Shown: positions 59,050 through 64,000 of the stretch, piece by piece
Layout of the letters: the number at the start of each line of letters is the position of its first letter
Numbering within the stretch: position 1 is the first letter of the stretch
NCBI RefSeq assembly: GCF_050624435.1
Contig: NC_134535.1
Location: forward strand, 72,040,494-72,104,493
DNA length: 64,000 nucleotides
Source of the DNA: Tenrec ecaudatus
Lineage: Eukaryota; Chordata; Mammalia; Afrosoricida; Tenrecidae
Reading direction: 5' to 3'
Translations under genes and position numbers: made by a program
The notes under the pieces: model-generated
Databases searched by the model: none
What the model was told of the DNA's origin: nothing
The model's input: only the letters and a program-made list of their open reading frames with translations

Positions 59050-59641
59050 ACCTATCTATTAATTTGTTGTACTGTGGTGGTACGCACATTGTCATGATGC
59101 TGGCACCTGTGGGCACTGTGCACTGGCATTTCAAAAAAAAAATCACAGTCAACAATGATGGGCAGGTCTCAGGTAAACTTCCAGAGTAAGGCAGACTGAG
59201 AAGAAAGGCCTAAGAATACACTTCTGAAAATTAGTTATTGAAAACCTTAAAACTAACAAAAGAACATTGTCTGATTAATGCTGAAAGATGAGCCCCTCAG
59301 GTTGGAATGCTCTCAAAATACAACTGCAGAAGAGCTGCCTCCTTATAGTAGCATCACATAAAATATATCTGGTACCGTCATTTTTGAATGTACCAAAATA
59401 AGATGTGACAGCAATAAAAATCCATTCATAACTGGAATGTATATTTATGAAGTACACATCAAAGGAAATTGTTAGTCATCAAAACTAAAATGAAAGCTCG
59501 ATATTGTATTAGTAAATTGAAATAGACTGGTGAGTTTCTATTTGAAAGCTGTGTGACAGGGTTGCCTCCTTTCACCTACTTTATTCAATCTTTATGATAA
59601 ATAATCAGACAAACAGAATTATATGAAGAATGTGTCATCAT

Positions 59642-60741
59642 TTATGAAGTCTAAATACAGGCAGGTATATATGTAAATGTGTTTATATATAATCATAGGG
59701 AAATAGATCTATGTACATATATTTATATGTTAAGTGTTAAAATAGCAGACGGACATTGAGTCTCTACTCTCAAACTCTCTCAAAGCAAGAACATTTTGTT
59801 GTAATTATCAGCATTCTGTGATGCTCATCTTCCCGGCATGATAGTTGAAAACAAAATGGGTGCATAAGCAAATGTGGTGAAGAAAGCTGATAGTGCTTGG
59901 CTATCAAAAGATATAGCACCAGGGGTCTTAAAGGCTTGAAGATAAACAAACAGCAATGTAGCTGAGAAGCAACAGTCCACATGGAAGAATCACACCAGCT
60001 TGTGTGACCATGAGGTGTCAATGACCATGAGGTGTCATGTATGACCATGAGGTGTCAAGTATCAGGCATCAAAGAAATACCCAGAACAAAAAAATCATAT
60101 CATTATGAATAAGGGGGAGCACGAGTGGAGACCCAAAGCCCATCTGTAGACAATTGGACATCTCCCTATAGAAGGGTCACAAGGAAGAGACAAACCAGTC
60201 AGAGTGCAGCATAGCACTAATGAAACATACAACCTTCCTCTAGTTCTTTAATGCTTCTTCCCCATCACTCCACCCCACTATCATGACCTCAATTCTACCT
60301 TACAAATTTGGCTAGACCAGAGCATGTACACTAGTACAGATAAGAGCTGGAAACACAGGGAATCCAGGACAGATAAACCCCTCAGGATCATTAAAGAAAA
60401 TACCAATACCAGGAGAGTAAGGGAAAGGTGAGGAGAAAAAGGGGGAACCAATTACAGTGATCTACATATAACCCCTTCTCAGGGGGATGGACAACAGAAA
60501 AGTGGGTGAAGTGAGACAGCAGTTGGTGTAAAATATGAAAAAAATGATAAATTATCAAGGGTTCATAGAGAAGGATGCTGGAGGAAGGGCGAAATGAGGA
60601 GCTGATATCAAGGCCTGAAGTGGAAAGAAAATATTTTGAAAATAATGATGGCAACATATGTACAAATGTGCTTGACATAATGTATGTATGTATGTATTGT
60701 GATAAGAGCTGTATGAGTGCCTAATAAAATTATTTAAAATA
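59642..60741 (+). mobile_element. 5'-truncated L1 3' UTR inside RTE
   Basis: The third copy of the L1 3' UTR, ending 'gcctaataaaattatttaaa'. TGTCATCAT flanks both ends (59633-59641 and 60742-60750). Within it, TGACCATGAGGTGTCA is repeated three times (60005-60057). Confidence 0.9.
60005..60057. repeat. Triplicated 16-bp word in L1 3' UTR
   Basis: TGACCATGAGGTGTCA at 60005, 60022 and 60042. The other L1 copies have one per unit, so this is a local expansion. Confidence 0.93.
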
Positions 60742-61369
60742 TGTCATCATGACTGAAGACTTATTAACCTGTGATGTACACATAATAACATCTTGCATGC
60801 CAAAAACACAGATAACTAAAAATACTTATTGACAATGGCAGCCTTCAGAATGATTACACCTGAAGGTGGATAAAACAAATCCCCTCATGACTGGGCCAGT
60901 AATGAAAATCATGATTAAAAAGATCAAAGTTGTCAATATACTGTCAAAATCATCTTTCAGGTTTTAAAACCCAAACATGTCTCAACAATGAATAATAAGG
61001 TATACCGATGCAAGCCTCATAGTCATGTGAAAGCCAGCCAATGAAAAAGGAAGGCAGAAGAAAGACCAGTACTTTCACATTGTGATGGTGGGGAATAATA
61101 TTGACTATACTGTGAACTTAACAGAAGAGCCAGAAAATGAGTGTAGAGGAAATAATAGCTAAGAATGAACCCCTGAAGTGAAGATGATAAGACATGGGCT
61201 ATCTTATTTTAGACACATCAACAGGAAAGACGAATTGCCCCCAAAGGACATTGCCATTAGTAAAGCAGAGGGACAGTGAAGGCAAGAGAAGGATTCGGAC
61301 AATATCCAAACAACAGACACAAACATACTAAAGATGAGGAAGATAGTGAAGAATGAAGGACCTGTTTCC

Positions 61370-61785
61370 GCTTCCTTTCTTAGCGCTGCTGTGACAGAAG
61401 TACCACACTTGAGTGGCTTTAGAGACCAAAATAGATTGTTCCACAGCTTTGGAAGCTACACGTCCAAATTCTAGGCTATGGGGGAAAGTCGTATGTCTGT
61501 CCTTTCTGAAGAGAGATCCTCTTCTCGCCTTTTGCAGCCCATGCATTTCTTTGCTCCTTGGAGATCCTTACCTGTGCTCTGTCTTCCTCAGTTTGTGATT
61601 GATTCTCTCTGTACTCAACCTGCTTTTTTTTACAACACAAAAGGGATTTTATCTTATGATATGCCCTACACTGAAATGGCCCCATTGCAGTAACAAATGA
61701 TATTGTATTCACAGGTATAGAGGTTAGGATTCCAATACATATTTTGGAAGACAATTTAACTCATAAAATTTCATTCTATTGCACA
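61370..61785 (-). mobile_element. MaLR-type LTR, minus strand
   Basis: Left edge 'gcgctgctgtgacagaagta' then 'ccacacttgagtggctt' is the complement of a MaLR LTR 3' end (AAGCCAC..GTGG..CTTCTGTCACAGC). The right edge is near 'aggattccaatacatatttt' then 'ggaagacaattta'. Confidence 0.6.
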
Positions 61786-61787
61786 TA

Positions 61788-61820
61788 AGGGTACCATGAG
61801 TTGGAGCTGACTTGATAGAA
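61788..61820 (+). mobile_element. AfroSINE tail remnant
   Basis: 'gggtaccatgagttggagct' then 'gacttgatagaa' is the 3' tail only. An LTR begins just after it. Confidence 0.55.
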
Positions 61821-61824
61821 ATTG

Positions 61825-62400
61825 TGTTAGACTGGGTTCTCTAGAGAAGAAAAACCATTGATGTTTGTAAGTGTATGTCTACAGCAAGAGATTTATATCA
61901 AGACATGGCTCACACAGTTGAAGAAGTGGGGAAGTTCAGTCCCATTCAAGTCCATGGGTCAGATGTAAACTGAAGACTTCTGACTTTTGTCAATGTGATA
62001 GCTGATGACCAGCTGGAAGATGAAGCAGGAGACCACAGACTGGTGGATGCAGAAAGAAATGAATCTGAGACTGGTCAAATGAATCCAAGGTCTGCAATAT
62101 GCTAAGGACTCCTAGTCTTTGAAGGCACTCACAGGAGGTAATCAAACCAGAGAAGAATCCAGTTCCAGTACAAATGAGCTTGTTTCCACACATTGTCAAT
62201 CTATATTGAGTAGGCTACACCCCAAATGAAACCTCCTTTCAATTGTATCAAGGCTGTGATCAGATTAAGGAGGTGATAGCCCACCCTATTCTTCTCCCCA
62301 ATTGCTTCAAAAAAACACACCTCATCATGGATTTGACCATACTATGCTATATCATAACATGGGAGAATCCTAATCCACCCAAGTTGACATAAAACCTAAC
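61825..62400 (-). mobile_element. ERVL-type solo LTR with AATTG duplication
   Basis: From TGTTAGACTGGGTTCTCTAG to AGTTGACATAAAACCTAAC. AATTG lies on both sides (61820-61824 and 62401-62405). The duplication and the terminal CA overlap by one base. Confidence 0.88.
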
Positions 62401-62959
62401 AATTGCAACAACTAATGACAACAAAAACAACAACATTTACACATATATATGCACCACTTCATAACAAAATATGCATGTATATATGCTAGATTTCTCAGGT
62501 GGGAAATACCTTGGTTCTTGGCTTTGCACAAGAAAGAATTCACACCAAAGCCTGGTTTGTGATCCAACTGGGTTCTTAGAAAGGACGGAAGAAGTTTCAG
62601 GTTTTGCAGTCACTGAACACAGGCAACCTCGTGGGACTACACACCCACACGTGGTAGCCTGAGCCCAGAGACACCACGACAGGGCCAAGCGGGCACAGGA
62701 CAGGAACTGAAGGGCGAAGAAGTGGGAGTGGTCTCATGGTCAAGATATTTGAGGTCTCTGGCTGGGAGGCACAGTCTACGGTATTGGTTGATCCCATTGG
62801 CGGAATTAAGCCCACCTGGGCCTAGTTTGGATTGCCCAGTTAGTCTTTATGGCTGGCTAAGGGATTGTCTGATTCTCTTCCAACATCTTGTAGGGGACCT
62901 TCAGACATGGAGAGGGACAACCCCCGTCCCTGCCCCTTGCTACCTAATGTATGTAGACT
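62401..62959 (-). mobile_element. Possible class I ERV LTR
   Basis: On the minus strand the left side reads 'gaattctttcttgtgcaaag' then 'ccaagaaccaaggtatttcc', resembling the U5 region of class I LTRs. The rest is GC-richer than its surroundings. No partner LTR or duplication found. Confidence 0.35.
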
Positions 62960-63130
62960 GAGAAATGGCTCACACAGTTGTAGAAGTATGTACTTCACTC
63001 TTGTCCAAATTCATAGGGCAGAGGTAAGTTGAAGGCTTCTCCTGAGTCTCACAGGTGTAATGGCTGAAAACAGAAAGTGGGACGATGAAGCAAGAAGACT
63101 ATAGGTTGGTGGATGCAGAGCTGATACACG
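62960..63130 (-). mobile_element. ERVL-type LTR fragment
   Basis: 'aaatggctcacacagttgta' and 'aggttggtggatgcagag' repeat the inner part of the LTR at 61825-62400 (about 61905-62050). It may be the far half of a second LTR interrupted by the preceding block. Confidence 0.55.
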
Positions 63131-63350
63131 TAATGACACATGTACATTTGGAGACATTGTTTCCAAGTGTTTCATTAACCCCTTGGTAATTTTTCACTTT
63201 TACTCACTTGATATTGATTATTTGTGATGATCATATAATGTAGCTACAACTGATTATGTGCATAGTCGTGTTATTTTTATTATTGTTGTTACTGTTGTTG
63301 CATATTCAATTTTAATGACTTGAATATACTATGAACCTCCAGGAGAAAGA
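63131..63350. other. Unique AT-rich sequence
   Basis: Nothing recognised. Confidence 0.45.
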
Positions 63351-63600
63351 AACACATTTGTTTTGGAAGAAGTACAACCAGAAAGTTCCTTAGAAAACTC
63401 TGTTTCACATGCATTAGACCTATTATCCGTGGATACCAATCCTTAGAGAAAGACATCGCGCTTGGTTAAGTGGAAGATGAGCCAAAAATAAGAGGAACCC
63501 CCTCAGTCAGATAGAGCAACACAGTGGCTTACAGTGACATCAAACGTAGAAACGCGAGAGAGGGTGGTGTAGGACGAGGCAACATTTTGTTCTCTTGGAA
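63351..63600 (+). mobile_element. RTE 3' terminal fragment
   Basis: 'ggaagaagtacaaccagaaa', 'gttccttagaaaactctgtt' and 'agaaagacatcgcgcttggt' follow the RTE C-terminal ORF and 3' UTR in order. The extreme tail is missing. Confidence 0.75.
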
Positions 63601-63661
63601 ATTCATTGTCATAATCAACTTGACATCCTCTAACACCAACATTTGTCATCAATTGCCAAGG

Positions 63662-64000
63662 GGTCATTTGTGGTTCAGTGGTAAAATTCTCACCTTCCAT
63701 GCCAAAGACTCCGACCTTAATTCCCAGTCAATGCACCTCATGCACAGCCACTACCTGCATATCAGTGGAGGCTTTTGCATACTACAATCCTGATCAGGAT
63801 TGAGCAGAGCTTCCACACTCAGATAAACCAGAGAGAAAGGACTGCTAATCTATACCAAAACTTCAGTGAATAAAAAGTATCACATGGATTTATCTGCAAC
63901 TGATCACGGTTCAGATGATGCAATACCAGGGAGTATGTTGTCCTATTGTATGGGTATCAGGAATCAGAGTCAGTCTTTTGGCTGCTAATAACAACAATCC
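63662..64000 (+). mobile_element. tRNA-Gly-derived composite SINE, runs to the window end
   Basis: 63664-63736 resembles tRNA-Gly: A box GTGGTTCAGTGG (63670-63681), anticodon-arm region 'attctcaccttccatgcc', decayed B box (gaccttaattccc), and 'caatgcacc' at the acceptor end. What follows looks like RTE 5' UTR (gtggaggcttttgcatacta, gagcagagcttccacactca). The end looks like the RTE 3' tail, with TAATAACAACAATCC. A head-to-tail composite of tRNA, RTE 5' and RTE 3' pieces would let RTE proteins copy it. It is not a working tRNA gene. Confidence 0.75.

Larger units (their letters stand above)
59050..61345 (+). mobile_element. RTE (BovB-type) LINE, internally deleted and split by L1
   Basis: The 5' UTR (ttgttgtactgtggtggt) starts at 59062. 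Endonuclease-side sequence runs to about 59510, then the copy jumps to the RT region (gtgtgacagggttgcctcct, the 'QGC-LSP' site, then 'actttattcaatctttatg'). An L1 3' end interrupts it at 59642-60741. RTE resumes at 60751 (gactgaagacttattaacct) and runs through 'gtcatgtgaaagccagcc' to about 61345, just short of the 3' end. Inert. Confidence 0.82.

Noticed and set aside
63664..63736. tRNA-Gly gene
   Set aside because: The B box and arms are too decayed to fold, and the sequence is the head of a SINE.

Overview
This is a stretch of mammalian, almost certainly afrotherian, nuclear DNA with no intact protein-coding gene. The diagnosis rests on the repeats. There are about two dozen copies of a tRNA-derived SINE with the AfroSINE layout: a head like GGAGCCCTGGTGG, a tRNA-like B box, and a tail reading 'tatgagtcggaatcgactc..ggca..gggtttggtttt'. 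There are also many pieces of one RTE-clade (BovB-type) LINE whose 3' end resembles the SINE tail. Elephant, hyrax, aardvark, tenrec, golden mole and sengi are all possible hosts; I cannot choose between them from sequence alone. Family names come from recognition, not from a database search.

Layout. 1-3.3 kb: possible old LTR and unassigned DNA. 3.5-5.3 kb: RTE remnant (-) carrying a SINE. 5.3-10.6 kb: mostly unique DNA, with a possible conserved block near 6.1 kb. 10.9-11.3 kb: an 18-bp x 23 minisatellite. 11.9-12.75 kb: probable LTR. 13.26-14.18 kb: mariner fossil with terminal inverted repeats. 15-18.5 kb: SINEs in unique DNA. 19.2-19.7 kb: motif-rich unique block, possibly a regulatory element. 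20.8-23.2 kb: RTE (+) split by an L1 3' end. 23.8-24.1 kb: interrupted TG satellite. 24.4-27.6 kb: two rearranged RTE pieces (+). 28.7-29.2 kb: processed pseudogene of GCSH, the glycine cleavage system H protein. 30-34 kb: unique DNA, SINEs and a CTCF-like motif. 34.4-37.9 kb: nearly full-length RTE (-) containing a solo LTR. 38-45 kb: SINEs and three more solo LTRs. 45.2-49.7 kb: nearly full-length RTE (-) containing two inverted solo LTRs. 49.7-52.3 kb: unique DNA. 52.3-54.4 kb: hAT-type MITE, L1 ORF2 remnant and a GC-richer block. 54.6-57.2 kb: solo LTR, L1 3' end and SINEs. 57.2-59.0 kb: unique DNA with paired CTCF-like motifs, then a MaLR-type LTR. 59.0-62.4 kb: RTE (+) split by an L1 3' end, a second MaLR-type LTR, and an ERVL-type LTR. 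63.3-64.0 kb: RTE tail and a tRNA-Gly-derived SINE.

Nothing here works as a pathway. The RTE reverse transcriptases, the L1 ORF2 and the mariner transposase all carry stops, frameshifts or deletions. The value of the window is its nesting record. L1 3' ends and ERVL-type LTRs interrupt RTE copies, several with clean target-site duplications (L1: GCAGAGG, TGTCATCAT, GTGTACTT-TT; LTR: ATGAT, AATAC, AATTG). This gives a relative order of RTE first, then L1 and LTR. I did not find a new biological system. The best leads are the possible regulatory blocks, the inverted LTR pair, the minisatellite and the composite SINEs.
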